Below, piece by piece: positions 44,098 through 53,903 of a stretch of DNA of 64,000 nt. Numbering within the stretch: the stretch's first letter is position 1; each line of letters opens with the position of its first letter. Below the pieces are notes generated by a model. That model had not been told where the DNA came from and made no database searches. It saw nothing but the letters and a program-made list of their open reading frames with translations. A program made the translations under genes and the position numbers. The DNA lies in assembly GCA_037044905.1 (NCBI GenBank), contig JBAOKB010000009.1:1-64000 (forward strand), written 5' to 3'. The stretch comes from Hortaea werneckii (taxonomy: Eukaryota; Ascomycota; Dothideomycetes; Mycosphaerellales; Teratosphaeriaceae).

Positions 44098-45051
44098 ATG
44101 GCCGACACCGAAAATCCCGTTCCGGAAGATGAAACTCCAATCCAAAAACAAGCACGGCTCCGGCGCGAAAAGCGCCAGAAGAAAATGACGGAGCAGGGCG
44201 AAGATCGACTAGCCAAAATCAAGGCTCTGAACGGCGGGGTCGCACCACCAGCCGAAGTCCTGGGCGGGCCCAGCGTGCAGTCCGGGAGCAAACAAGCCGC
44301 GGTTAATGACGACCCGGAAGAAGTCGATATAGACACCGTGTCCGGGGCCAACACGCCCGGAGGCCGGAGTGCTAGGACCAACGCACAAGACAACCCCCTC
44401 GCATCCGCGATGCTGCAAGCGCAGCAAGGGCAAGCGGGACCGGGCGGGGAGCAGGAGGAGCCGATGTTGAAGATGATGCAGCAGATCAGCGGGATGATGG
44501 GAGGGATGGGCCAGCAGAACGGAGGCGGAGAAGGGATGATGGGAGGCGGAGGCGGCGGAGCAGAAAACGAACAGATGATGCAGATGCTGAGCTCGCTAAT
44601 GGGCGGCCAGCAGCAGACCAAGCAACAGCAGAGCCAGGCTCCCGCGACGGGCTCCGCGTACCTCTGGCGGATCGTACACGCGCTTTCCGCTATGGTGATA
44701 GGAGCTTACACTGTTCTGGGGAGCACGTTCAACGGCAGCGCGCTGTCACGCCACGAGTCGGCCACCTCATCCGAGTCCACGTACGGACTGGGACCGAGGC
44801 TGTTCACTATGTTCGTTACAGTCGAGCTGCTTTTGCAAGGGTCACGGTTCTATCTGGAAAAAGGACAACTGCAGGGATCGGGGATGCTAGCAACTGTTGC
44901 AAACAGCGGGTTGGTCCCCGAGCCGTATGCGCAGTATATTCGTACAGCTGGGCGGTGGATCGGGATAATACAGTCCATCATTAGCGATGCGCTGGTGATA
45001 GTTTTCGTTTTCGGGGCTCTGGCGTGGTGGAATGGTGCTAATGTCGCGTGA
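44098..45051 (+). CDS. GET2: GET complex subunit Get2-like (tail-anchored protein insertion receptor)
   Basis: A single exon of 317 residues from the ATG at 44098, in the context CCACCATGG. The N-terminus has the charged helix that binds the Get3 ATPase (RLRREKRQKKM near residues 20-30). A long flexible Gly/Met/Gln-rich linker follows (PMLKMMQQISGMMGGMG, GGGEGMMGGGGGG). The C-terminal third has three membrane spans: about 185-207 (WRIVHALSAMVIGAYTVLG), 238-258 and 293-314 (DALVIVFVFGALAWW). This matches fungal Get2/CAML architecture, acting with Get1 in the ER membrane. Confidence 0.85.
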   Translation: MADTENPVPEDETPIQKQARLRREKRQKKMTEQGEDRLAKIKALNGGVAPPAEVLGGPSVQSGSKQAAVNDDPEEVDIDTVSGANTPGGRSARTNAQDNPLASAMLQAQQGQAGPGGEQEEPMLKMMQQISGMMGGMGQQNGGGEGMMGGGGGGAENEQMMQMLSSLMGGQQQTKQQQSQAPATGSAYLWRIVHALSAMVIGAYTVLGSTFNGSALSRHESATSSESTYGLGPRLFTMFVTVELLLQGSRFYLEKGQLQGSGMLATVANSGLVPEPYAQYIRTAGRWIGIIQSIISDALVIVFVFGALAWWNGANVA

Positions 45052-45379
45052 AAGCTGGGAGTTGTGCTCTCCTTGTCGCGTACATATCATGTATGAAGAG
45101 TTCCATTGCACATCAGTAGCATGAGCCGGCGTCTGAAAAAGCTGGCTGGATTCCTCTTCGAAAGCTTCAATACCAAAATTTCGTCGTACCAGCGAGGAGT
45201 ACATAATCCACATGTTCAGCGCTAATCGCGTCGTTAAAGTATTTTACAAAAACCGGCCTTGCGAGCAGATCTTCGCAAGCCCGTATAAAAGCCATCAATC
45301 AGCCACCAAAACGCCCTGCAATGCACAAACAACAAGAAAAGAAGTTCCTAAGCGCCGCCAGTCTGATAGATCATACTGA
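45052..45379. other. Short convergent intergenic region
   Basis: 328 bp between convergent GET2 and the mL61 gene; 3' regions only, with a T/A-rich stretch near 45238-45250. Confidence 0.6.
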
Positions 45380-46055
45380 TTAGGCAGTCTGGCTTGCCAC
45401 ATCACCTCTAGCCTGCTGCAACAGCTCCTGCTCCCTCTTCTGCCGTGCCCGTACTTCCTGCGATAGCTTGCTATCCCGCAGACTCCTCACCCGCTGCTCC
45501 TCTAGTAATTGCATCTCCTCCTGTTCCTCAGGTGTAGGCTCAACGGGGAAAGCCTTGGTCAGACGGATGACATCCTGAAGGATCTCGAGGTTGGTACGGT
45601 GTTTCATGTCGATGGTCTGCACGCGGTCGGTGGGGGCATGATCGGAGGGGGTTGTGGAAGAGGTGGTAGAGTCGACGGGGGCGGGAGCGGCAGTAGCGGA
45701 GTTGGAGCTTTTGGGTGCGTCTGGAGAGGCGAAGTGGATGGACATGGTTGCGTCGTCGGTCGAGTTGGCAGTTCGGTCGATCGTCATGGGGACAGCGGGG
45801 TTGTGGTACTTCATACGGACGAGTTCGTGGCGCCAGAATTTTCTGTACAATATATGCTTAGTATGATGACTGAGTATCATGATGGAAGAGGCGAAGAAGG
45901 ACTTACCGTGGCCCCATGTGTCCGCCATCGATCTTCTGAGCGAATCGCAAATGTATCCGCTTGACATCCTTGGGAAGGACTAGTGCGCCGGAGCCGAGTC
46001 GAATGGCAAGCAGTTTGGTTTGCAGCTTGCGCATGCGTTGAGGGAGAGACACCAT
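45380..46055 (-). CDS. Mitochondrial ribosomal protein mL61 (Mrp49-like; L51/S25/CI-B8 fold)
   Basis: Two exons, 46055-45907 and 45842-45380, separated by a 64-nt intron (GTAAGT...TACTAAG...CAG), giving 203 residues. The protein begins MVSLPQRMRKLQTKLL and continues LPKDVKRIHLRFAQKIDGGHMGPRKFWRHEL across the splice, then KYHNPAVPMTI. This is the thioredoxin-like L51/S25/CI-B8 family as found in fungal Mrp49. A Ser/Thr/Pro/Ala-rich insert (about residues 95-145) and a charged helical tail make it longer than the yeast protein. It acts in the mitochondrial ribosome. The alternative name mS25 belongs to the same fold family and cannot be wholly excluded. Confidence 0.82.
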
Positions 46056-46299
46056 TGTCGCGAGTCGAGACGCTTTTCTTGCACAGAATATGTCTGTTTG
46101 TTCAACTGCTCGACGGCGGGTTGGACAATGGGTATCGCTGGTGAACTTCCGAGCACGACTCGCGCAACTCTTGGCACCCCCGAGCTCCGCATCTGCCTGG
46201 CATCCGTCTCGATCAACGCCGACAGATGGGACAGCATGCGACGGGCTTCACTGCCAAATCACGCCGACATCGACTCCAGGGTTAATACTTTGCTCCAGT
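46056..46299. promoter_or_regulatory. Bidirectional promoter of two mitoribosomal genes
   Basis: 244 bp between the divergent start codons of mL61 (minus) and bL28m (plus). The short distance and the shared function of the products suggest coordinated expression. No specific box was recognised with confidence. Confidence 0.65.
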
Positions 46300-47373
46300 A
46301 TGGCCACACTCCTGCGCACCCGTCCGCAGGCCGCGATCACGGCCTCCAAGCGAGCGTTTTCCACTTCGACTACCCTGAGCGTCTCCCTCCAATTGGACAA
46401 GAACGATCCCGACGCTGTCGCTGAGGCAGTGCCTCCATACCCCCACGGCCCCACGAGATGGTACAAACAGTCACGCCTCGGTCTTTACGGCGGCCAGCGA
46501 ATCCGTTTCGGCAACAACGTTGGCGATGAATTCGAAGTCAAGACACGAAGAAGCTGGCATCCCAACGTCCTGACGCGGAAGCTATACAGCAAAAGTCTCA
46601 ACCGATCTGTCCAGGTGCGCGTAACGGCAAGGGTTCTCAGGACGATAGACAAGCTAGGTGGATTGGACGAGTATTTGCTTGGGGAGAAGGAAGGACGGAT
46701 TAGGGCATTGGGAGAGAGCGGATGGTGGCTGCGATGGGCTATAATGCAGACGCCAGCTATTCGAAGCCGCTTTGCTGCTGAGCGTAGGCGGCTCGGAGTA
46801 TCCGAGGAATTCGTCCAGGAGGAGCAGGCAGAGGTTGCAGAAGCGCAGAACGTGATTGAGCAGACTTCGGATGTTGATCCCGTCGAAGCGGGCGTGGAGC
46901 TGGGAGAAGCCGTAGGTACTGATGGTAACTTCGTGGTCGAGCAACCTCCCGGGCTGCCCCCACTGAAGTTCCGTGTCGGGCCTGGCAAACACTTAGTCCT
47001 CACTCCGTCCGGCTGGCGCCGTACACGGCCCACCACCAACCACGCGGTAGAGGTAAAGAAGGAGAAGATCTTCGACCGCATTGCGGAAGAACAAATGGGA
47101 GCACGAGAAGCCGAGTTCCGAGCAGAGCTGGAGATGCAGCAGGCCCAGTTGCCCGTAAAGACCCGACTGAGCCAAGATGAAATGAAGGAGGTCCTCAAAG
47201 CCGCACGCAAGGAGTGGAAGGCCGACTGCTGGGCTCAGGCAGAGGCCCAGTGGGCAGGACATGTGGGCAAGCGGGAGGCGAGGAAAGCCGAGCGCAAAGC
47301 TGCAAAGAAGGCAGCGGAGCGATTGGAGAAGAGCAGCGAGGCTGCTGCGACGGAGGCTGCAGCCACCGTCTAA
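46300..47373 (+). CDS. Mitochondrial ribosomal protein bL28m
   Basis: 357 residues from the ATG at 46300. The frame is open upstream, but that part overlaps the promoter and lacks a transit-peptide look. MATLLRTRPQAAITASKRAFSTS is an Arg/Ser/Ala-rich mitochondrial presequence. The core QRIRFGNNVGDEFEVKTRR, WHPNV, KLYSKSLNRSVQVRVTARVLRTIDKLGGLDEYLL is the bacterial L28 fold with the fungal extension. The remaining 200 residues are a charged C-terminal extension with an Ala/Lys-rich helix at the end (KAERKAAKKAAERL), longer than in bacteria but usual for fungal homologs. Confidence 0.9.
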   Translation: MATLLRTRPQAAITASKRAFSTSTTLSVSLQLDKNDPDAVAEAVPPYPHGPTRWYKQSRLGLYGGQRIRFGNNVGDEFEVKTRRSWHPNVLTRKLYSKSLNRSVQVRVTARVLRTIDKLGGLDEYLLGEKEGRIRALGESGWWLRWAIMQTPAIRSRFAAERRRLGVSEEFVQEEQAEVAEAQNVIEQTSDVDPVEAGVELGEAVGTDGNFVVEQPPGLPPLKFRVGPGKHLVLTPSGWRRTRPTTNHAVEVKKEKIFDRIAEEQMGAREAEFRAELEMQQAQLPVKTRLSQDEMKEVLKAARKEWKADCWAQAEAQWAGHVGKREARKAERKAAKKAAERLEKSSEAAATEAAATV

Positions 47374-47726
47374 GATGACAGACATTGGCTGTGTGACTTG
47401 TATATCTCGCTGTATCATATCTCTTTTTCTTTGCTCTTCGATCATGATTTACTGTGTTCTCTTCCACAATTCGATTGCCTGTCACGTGCTTGTCTCTTGT
47501 ACCGGGGCGACGCGCTGGCCAACGTCCGCTTTCGCGGCAATTTTCCGGAGGTGCTCGACGCGTCGTCCAGACGCGAAAGTAGAACGAGCTCTCAAAGTGC
47601 CCGGCTTCTCCGCGTCCGCTACTGGCAGGCATACATACCTGTACCTTCGGATATCTTCAGTCGCAGGGGAAGCCATTGGAACATACGCATTCCACAGGAG
47701 ACTTGTACACACCACCCAAGCCCGAA
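47374..47726. other. Intergenic, upstream of RFC5
   Basis: 353 bp; 3' region of the bL28m gene and promoter of the clamp-loader gene. CACGTG lies near 47483. Nothing else recognised. Confidence 0.55.
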
Positions 47727-48979
47727 ATGGCTCTTCTCGTCGATAAGCACCGCCCGCGCAGCCTCCAGACCTTGTCCTATCACCCAACCCTGTCCGCCCG
47801 GCTCGAAGCCCTCGCAGCCTCTGGCGACTTTCCACACCTCCTCATCTACGGTCCATCCGGCGCCGGTAAGAAGACACGCATCACTGCGACCCTGCGACAG
47901 CTGTACGGCCCTGGTGTGGAGAAGATCAAGATCGACTCTCGGGTCTTCCAAACGACGAGCAATCGCAAGCTCGAATTCAACATCGTCAGCTCCAACTACC
48001 ACCTAGAGATCACGCCGAGCGATGTAGGCAACTACGACCGGGTGGTCGTGCAAGACCTGCTGAAGGAGGTGGCGCAGACGCAACAAGTTGATTTGGCCGC
48101 CAAGCAGCGGTTCAAGGTGGTCGTCATCAACGAGGCCGACCACCTCACGCGAGATGCGCAGGCAGCTTTGAGAAGGACGATGGAGAAGTACAGTCCGAAT
48201 TTGCGGCTCATCTTGCTTGCGAATAGTACTAGTAACATCATTGCACCGATCCGGTCACGGTGTTTGCTGGTCAGAGTGGCAGCGCCTACGGAGGAAGAGA
48301 TAGCCGATGTACTCGGGAAAGTGGGCAGGAAAGAAGGCTATAAGAGCTGTGAGCCGCTGGAGAGGAGGATAGCAAGGGATAGCGGGAGAAATCTTCGCAG
48401 AGCATTGTTGATGTTTGAGGCGGTGCATGCTCAGAAGTGAGTTTCATCTCAGCTTCTCTTGTGCATCATCCATGCTGACTTGTTCCCTAGCGACAATGTC
48501 TCCGAAAAGACGGCCATCCCACCCCCAGACTGGGAGGCCTTAATCGATGTCATCGCAAGAGAAATGGTCGAAGAACGCTCCCCTGCACGCATCCTGCAGG
48601 TTCGGGCGAAGCTGTACGACCTGCTCACGCACTGCATACCGGCCACGACAATTCTGAAGGTATTTTCTCCCACAATGTGCACATGATGTCCAGTGGACAG
48701 TACTAACGAAGCGCTTCAGACGTTGACATTCAAGCTCATGCCAAAGATTGATGACAGCATCAAGTCTGACATTGTAAGATGGAGCGCCTTCTACGAACAC
48801 CGCATCAAAACTGGTAGCAAGGTCATTTTCCACCTCGAAGCGTTCGTGGCGAAATTCATGCGAGTCTATGAAGGGTAAGTCACAGTCTACAAATTCACCA
48901 TAAACCCCACCGCCAATGACAAAAGCTAACTGTTTTCAGCAATCTGATGGGCATGGACCTTGACGAGTTTGACGACTAA
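47727..48979 (+). CDS. RFC5: Replication factor C subunit 5 (clamp loader small subunit)
   Basis: Four exons, 47727-48436, 48491-48659, 48720-48874 and 48940-48979; 1074 nt, 357 residues, close to the 354 of yeast Rfc5. Begins MALLVDKHRPRSL, the RFC box II signature. The P-loop is GPSGAGKKTR (about residues 45-54), the Rfc5-type variant with KK in place of the usual KT/KS. VVINEADHLTRDAQAALRRTMEKY has the Walker B-like NEAD and the trans-acting arginine region; SRC (arginine-finger motif) stands in IRSRCLLVRV. It loads PCNA at primer ends together with Rfc1-4, and also serves the checkpoint loaders. The last exon is only 40 nt (NLMGMDLDEFDD end). Confidence 0.95.
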
Positions 48980-49064
48980 GCTGAAACAAAATGAATGACT
49001 GGCTGAAGATAATGTACTGTACCTATGTTCCTGTATTGCTCGGGGTTTAGCGCGGCGTTAATGC

Positions 49065-49082
49065 GGGGGGGGGTGGGGGGGG
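49065..49082. repeat. Homopolymer G tract (G9-T-G8)
   Basis: Nine G, one T and eight G on the plus strand, about 85 bp after the RFC5 stop. It is long enough to form a quadruplex with neighbouring G runs (GGGG near 49087) and a likely site of length error in sequencing. Confidence 0.8.
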
Positions 49083-49334
49083 CACAGGGGCAAGCTGCGA
49101 GTGAGAGACCCCGCTTGCATCATTGGTTTCAACCATCTTGCCTGAGAGGGTCATCATTGCTTCGATTCATGTGAAAACAACTTTGAGATACAACAATACG
49201 CTTTTCTCAAGCCGCAATACACTCCAAAACAACTGCACGACCACCTCACCATTCTCCTGTAATTCCAGCAACCGATCGCGACAAGTCAAAAGTACTAGCC
49301 TGTGAGAACGAAGAGAATAACGCACGACACCACA

Positions 49335-49803
49335 ATGTCTTCGAATCTCATGGAGACGGAAGCAGGCGGCGAGACGCAACAGTATGCCTACCATCAACCT
49401 TTACCTAACCTCACCCGTTACCCTGAAGAAAACGAAGACTAACACAGCTATCAACCGCAGATACGAAGGCGACCTCGGCCTCAAAGACCCACACAAGAAA
49501 TCCGGCGGCCAACTCGGCACACCCCAAACAACCACAGACCCCGCCAACACCCCCGAAGGAGCCCAAGCCGCCGCCGCGCGAACCGAGCGCAACATGGAGA
49601 ACATCCGATACGGACAGACGCTGAGCGAGACGGGCGGCGTGGGGGGAATGACGCAGGGCCAGCAAGGGACAGGAGAGAAGGATGGGTTTGGTGGGGCAGT
49701 AGGGGAGAGGTTCTCGGGGGATAAGAGTTTAGATGCTGTGCAGGAGAGGAAGGGGCAGGGGTACGGGGGGAGTAATGATATGAATCGGGAGATTGGAGGG
49801 TGA
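49335..49803 (+). CDS. Small hydrophilic glycine-rich protein, function unknown
   Basis: Two exons, 49335-49381 and 49461-49803, with a 79-nt intron (GTATGC...CGCAG), giving 129 residues. Begins MSSNLMETEAGGETQQYEGD and continues through KKSGGQLGTPQTTTDP and ARTERNMENIRYGQTLSETGG to a Gly-rich end. Almost no hydrophobic residues, no Cys, no signal peptide and no membrane span; probably disordered. The composition resembles fungal stress- or conidiation-associated hydrophilins, but no family is recognised. Confidence 0.65.
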
Positions 49804-50820
49804 TAGGGGTAGGAGGTGGTTTCTGAGTAGTTAGTGATGAGGTTGGTGAGATGCGGGGTTGTGGTTACGATGATGATGGCAGTGAATACTGAGTTCTCTG
49901 TCTTGTAATTTGCATCTTGAAAAGAAAGCATCTTTTGGTATTGGGAAAGGCGAACTGGAGCTGTGTCGGCGTGTGGTGATTATTGTGTCGTTGAAGATTC
50001 GGTTTCACACGATCCTTTCCGAAGTGAATCGTGGATAGCATCAGGCGTAGAGGGACGGTCATGCAGTCATCAATGGTACTGCACCCAAACCCTCGTGATG
50101 CTCACCCATGAACAGGGCGTCGCCGCTGTATTTCAAGTGGAGAGACAGGTGTTGAGTAGACTTGATTCTGCTGTGAATTTGTTCATGATGAGTGGCGGGC
50201 GTTTCCATCATCGTGGCGAACCTGGATCAGAGCGTCACATCACACAACATAACCCTTGGTGACCCTGAGGATAACCGCCTGCATAGCTTGTGAATGTGGA
50301 TGTGCATGTGCATGTACGTGGCAAGTGGTTGGCGGCGAAACACAAGACTGCTACAGCCGCTGGATGGACGGCCCGGCACAGATGCTGAGCCGTGCGTCTT
50401 GCTGAAGCAGCGGAGTACGACGACGGGACGCGCGCCACCCAACAAGGGGAAGGCGGCGGCGCAAACAACATCGATCCACTACTCCAATTTCCTCGAGAGC
50501 GACTGACTGCTGAGCTGCTCTTCTCATTGTCGCCATCGACCACGACTCAACGCGACACGACTTCACATCGCGACCATCGCCGTCGCGCTCCCCGGAACGG
50601 CTGCTGGACGGTCGGAAAATTGATTGACTTTTGGAAGAACGGCTCAGAAATCCGGATCCGGCCTTATCCCCTTCGCGGCACACATTGCCTTTTCCATCGC
50701 CACCGCCCCTATAATCAAATTCCTGCAGCCTCGGACGGCCTATTTCAACCGCCAAGCTTCAATACCAAGCTCGAATAGCGGCCGGGCTCATGAGGATAGC
50801 GGGCTATACAGAACCATATT
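49804..50820. other. 1.0-kb intergenic region and probable long 5' leader
   Basis: No gene supported. An upstream ATG at 50790, 31 nt before the GT31 start and in another frame, opens a 65-codon frame overlapping the main one. Several pyrimidine/CG-rich stretches lie at 50500-50620. Confidence 0.5.
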
Positions 50821-52209
50821 ATGCCTGCCTTCCTGCGGTCGACTACCAGAGTGCTCGTCCTCTTTTCCGTCCTTGCCCTGTTCCTGATTGGTCTCCACTT
50901 GAGCTCCCTCTCGCCATTTCCAGAATGGCGACTTCCGAACCTCATCCCAGGTTCTGCCAAAGACAAAGACCTGACCGTCAACATTGACCCTGATGCGCCA
51001 CCATGCCAGCGATTGGGGCAGCCGGATGATGTCGTCGTGGTAATGCGCACGGGTGCTACTGAAATCAAAGACAAGCTTCCTATCCACTTCAACACGACAT
51101 TCCGCTGCTATCCGGACTTTCTGATCTTTTCGGATTATGAGGAAACCTTCGATGGCTTCCAGATCCATGACGTGCTGGCCGACGTCGATAGCAGCCTCAA
51201 GCAATCCAACGAGGACTTTAAACACTACGAACGACTCCAGGAGCTGGGTCGTGAAGGGTTGCAAGCCGACGAACTCCACGGCGAGAGCTACGAAAGCGGA
51301 CCTGTTGGAAAGAACGACAATCCCGGGTGGCGCCTTGACAAATGGAAGTTCCTGCCTATGATCGTCCAGAGTTTGAAGCTTCGCCCAGAGAAAAAATGGT
51401 TCGTCTTCGTCGAGCCAGATACTTACATTGTCTGGAGCAATATGATCCAGTGGCTGCAGAAGCTCGACGCCAGGAAACCATTGTACTATGGCAGTGAGGT
51501 CCAAATCGGGGATGACATCTTCGCGCATGGTGGCACGGGATTCGTCATGTCGCGACCGGCCATGAAAATGGGCGCGGACGAGTATCTGAAGAATGCAGAT
51601 GAATGGCATGCCCGTACTGCCGCACACTGGGCGGGCGACTGCATTCTCGGTACAGCGCTCAACCAAGCTGGTTTGCCCTTGAATTGGGCCTGGCCGATGT
51701 TCCAAGGCGGCAACCCTGTCGACCTTAACTGGGAGGACGCCAAGGGAGACTGGCGTTTATGGTGCACCGCCGCAATTTCATACCACCACTTCACATCGTT
51801 CGAGATCGAGGATATGTGGGGCTGGGAGCAACAGCGGATCGCGCACTCACTCACGAAGCAAGGCAAGCAATCGTTCTGGCGTACCGCCGATAACATCCTC
51901 CACCACCGCGAGGTGTTCAAGGAGTACATATTACCAAACATCACGGAGCCGAGGCATGACTGGAATAACGTCTGCGAAGGGATCGTGCCCGATGGCGAGG
52001 GCATGTCACTGGACCAGTGCCGGGCCGAGTGCGAGCGGCGGAAGGGATGTCTACAGTACTCGCATAGCCCGACCGGCTGCAATGTGTCGGAGACGTTCCA
52101 CCTGGGCACTGTAGGCGAGGGAGTGACCTCAGGATGGCTCACAGATAGCGTCGTGGATTGGATGGAACACATGCACAGCTGTCAGAGCAAGGACATAAAG
52201 ATCCCCTGA
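50821..52209 (+). CDS. GT31-type (fringe-like) glycosyltransferase with C-terminal PAN domain
   Basis: A single exon of 462 residues. Type II membrane topology: short basic N-terminus, anchor at about 10-29 (VLVLFSVLALFLIGLHL), then a lumenal domain. DVVVVMRTGATEIKDKL and RCYPDFLIFSD open the fringe-like fold; KKWFVFVEPDTYIVWSNM has the acidic motif at the DxD position (EPDTY), and HGGTGFVMSRPAM the conserved GGxGF-x-S loop. Residues about 382-440 (CEGIVPDGEGMSLDQCRAEC, GCLQYSH) form a Cys-rich PAN/apple-like module. It likely works in the Golgi on extracellular or wall glycoproteins; donor and acceptor are unknown. There are several potential N-glycosylation sites (NTTF, NITE, NVSE). Confidence 0.87.
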   Translation: MPAFLRSTTRVLVLFSVLALFLIGLHLSSLSPFPEWRLPNLIPGSAKDKDLTVNIDPDAPPCQRLGQPDDVVVVMRTGATEIKDKLPIHFNTTFRCYPDFLIFSDYEETFDGFQIHDVLADVDSSLKQSNEDFKHYERLQELGREGLQADELHGESYESGPVGKNDNPGWRLDKWKFLPMIVQSLKLRPEKKWFVFVEPDTYIVWSNMIQWLQKLDARKPLYYGSEVQIGDDIFAHGGTGFVMSRPAMKMGADEYLKNADEWHARTAAHWAGDCILGTALNQAGLPLNWAWPMFQGGNPVDLNWEDAKGDWRLWCTAAISYHHFTSFEIEDMWGWEQQRIAHSLTKQGKQSFWRTADNILHHREVFKEYILPNITEPRHDWNNVCEGIVPDGEGMSLDQCRAECERRKGCLQYSHSPTGCNVSETFHLGTVGEGVTSGWLTDSVVDWMEHMHSCQSKDIKIP

Positions 52210-52394
52210 ATGATCCAGGAAAAAAGAAAGGAAGGAGAGAGATGATGAACGGTTTGTCAGAGATACCCTTATCCCGTACGCTTAGATACCAAATTGATTT
52301 TTTCGTTCTTGCTTTCAATGGAGACAGTCTGAACCGCTGACTCTGCACCACTCATCAAGAACCCATCATGGTTTCCCTTCACCATGACTAACCC

Positions 52395-53207
52395 TCAGCC
52401 AAGCCTAGCCCGGACAAAGCTCAAAGCATTCTGGCCATACTCCCCGCCATATCCATTGTGAGTCTGGGCATTATTCCCATTGCAGCAGTAGGGATCCGAA
52501 GCATCGCAATAGGAGCGGATCCTCGACTGGTAAGTCGAACAGGAGAAGCCCGAGGGACGCGGATCGAACCCACTGGCGTTGCAGGAGCCGTAACGGAAAG
52601 TTTCTGCAGGCGAGTTGCGCGGGTTGCCGGCCCAGATGACGGCTTTGATTGCGTTGCTGGCGGCGGAGGTGATGAGCGGGTAGGTGTACGTGATGCCCTG
52701 GTTGGGATCGCCGCCGCCGCAGAGAGCGTTGTCTTCGATTTGTGCTCCCTATGCCATGTCAGTCAGCGCTGGCCTCGTTGTAGAGAGATGCAAAAAGTGT
52801 TGCTGGAACGTACCTGAGAGTAGCCTACAATGACCAGTCTAGTGTTCGGGCATCGCTGGTTGAAGCTGTTGATCTGGTTCGCCACGTTCTGCGTCCCCTG
52901 CTGCACAGATGTGCCGTAGGAGTTGCCACCCGTGGCCGGGTAGTTAACCGCCTCAGAGGTAGATCCCGGGTAGGCTTGCAAGATCAAGTTGACAAAGGTC
53001 GATGCGGATCCGTAGCCAGCTGGCGCCGTGGTCTCGCGGGCTGCAATGACATGGCTAAGGACGTTCGTTCAGGAAATCATCGCTTGACGCTGAGGATCAA
53101 GTGTGGACTTACATGTTAGGACATGATTGTCTCGTTTCCAACTCGGGAGCTGGCGCCGCGAGGGCGCTTGCAAGCAGCGCAGAGATCGAAGCAAATGAAA
53201 GCAACAT
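52395..53207 (-). CDS. Secreted CE5 esterase (acetylxylan esterase/cutinase family)
   Basis: Three exons, 53207-53113, 53054-52814 and 52748-52395; 690 nt, 229 residues. The signal peptide is MLLSFASISALLASALA, then a short propeptide ending near ELETRQ. SCPNIHVIAARETTAPAGYG spans the first splice and is the acetylxylan-esterase form of the family start. The nucleophile serine is in VGYSQG, formed across the second splice. The acid and histidine are in YCDASDPYCCNGN and THNGYG. Cys pairs at both ends suit the usual disulfides. By family it removes acetyl groups from xylan or cleaves cutin-like esters outside the cell; the RETTAP/NGNNAQTH signatures favour acetylxylan esterase. Confidence 0.92.
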
Positions 53208-53903
53208 GATCGACGTTTGAAAACAATAGCTTGTATCAGTCGGTGTAATGCTTGTTGTGAGTGAGCTCTTGGAACAGCCAGAGTAATCGAGATGGCATAG
53301 AAAGACAGCAATACTTAAATCATTCATCTGCTAACGTGCCCACTGGGCTTGCCTTGCGTAGCACAAGCGAACAGGCTGAATGTGTCGGACGACAGGCGAG
53401 CTCATATGGGTGCTTGCAGTCCCACACACTACAGCAACCTCTCCGCTGAAACCTAGTCCACGTTGTCCTAGGACATTCTCATAACCGTCAAACTACCATG
53501 CACACCGCAGCGAAGCACGACCTGCGTGGCAGCAGGGAGGGTGCGGAGAAGTGCGCGGTGGGTGACATGGTGCGTTTATCCGGCGAGGTCATCGACGGGC
53601 GACGACGCATGACACCGCATGCCAAACTTCAGACCGTCGAGACCGTCGAGGTGTGATGAAACACATTTAGATTGCTAGGTTGGAGGTCTTGCAATATAAC
53701 AAGGATCGGGCCTGAGCGCTTTGTGGAGCCGGATTTGCGGAGGAATGCAGGAACGTAAGAATCAGGCTGAATGCGATGGCGACACTGCGACAGGCTGGCC
53801 CAGCGCTGGATGGAGGGAACCCCGCCCTGTAGAGGACGGTTTGGAAAGTATCAAGCACATGATGATGATTCTTGCTCGGAAAGCTTGTGCAGCTTGCCAA
53901 TGA
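53208..53903. other. Intergenic, upstream of the esterase
   Basis: No gene seen. It contains the esterase promoter and the 3' region of the monocarboxylate-type transporter. GACCGTCGA is repeated in tandem at about 53634-53651. Confidence 0.5.

Noticed and set aside
46090..46299. 70-codon N-terminal extension of bL28m
   Set aside because: It would run through the promoter shared with mL61 and push the mitochondrial presequence inside the protein; the ATG at 46300 gives a normal presequence.
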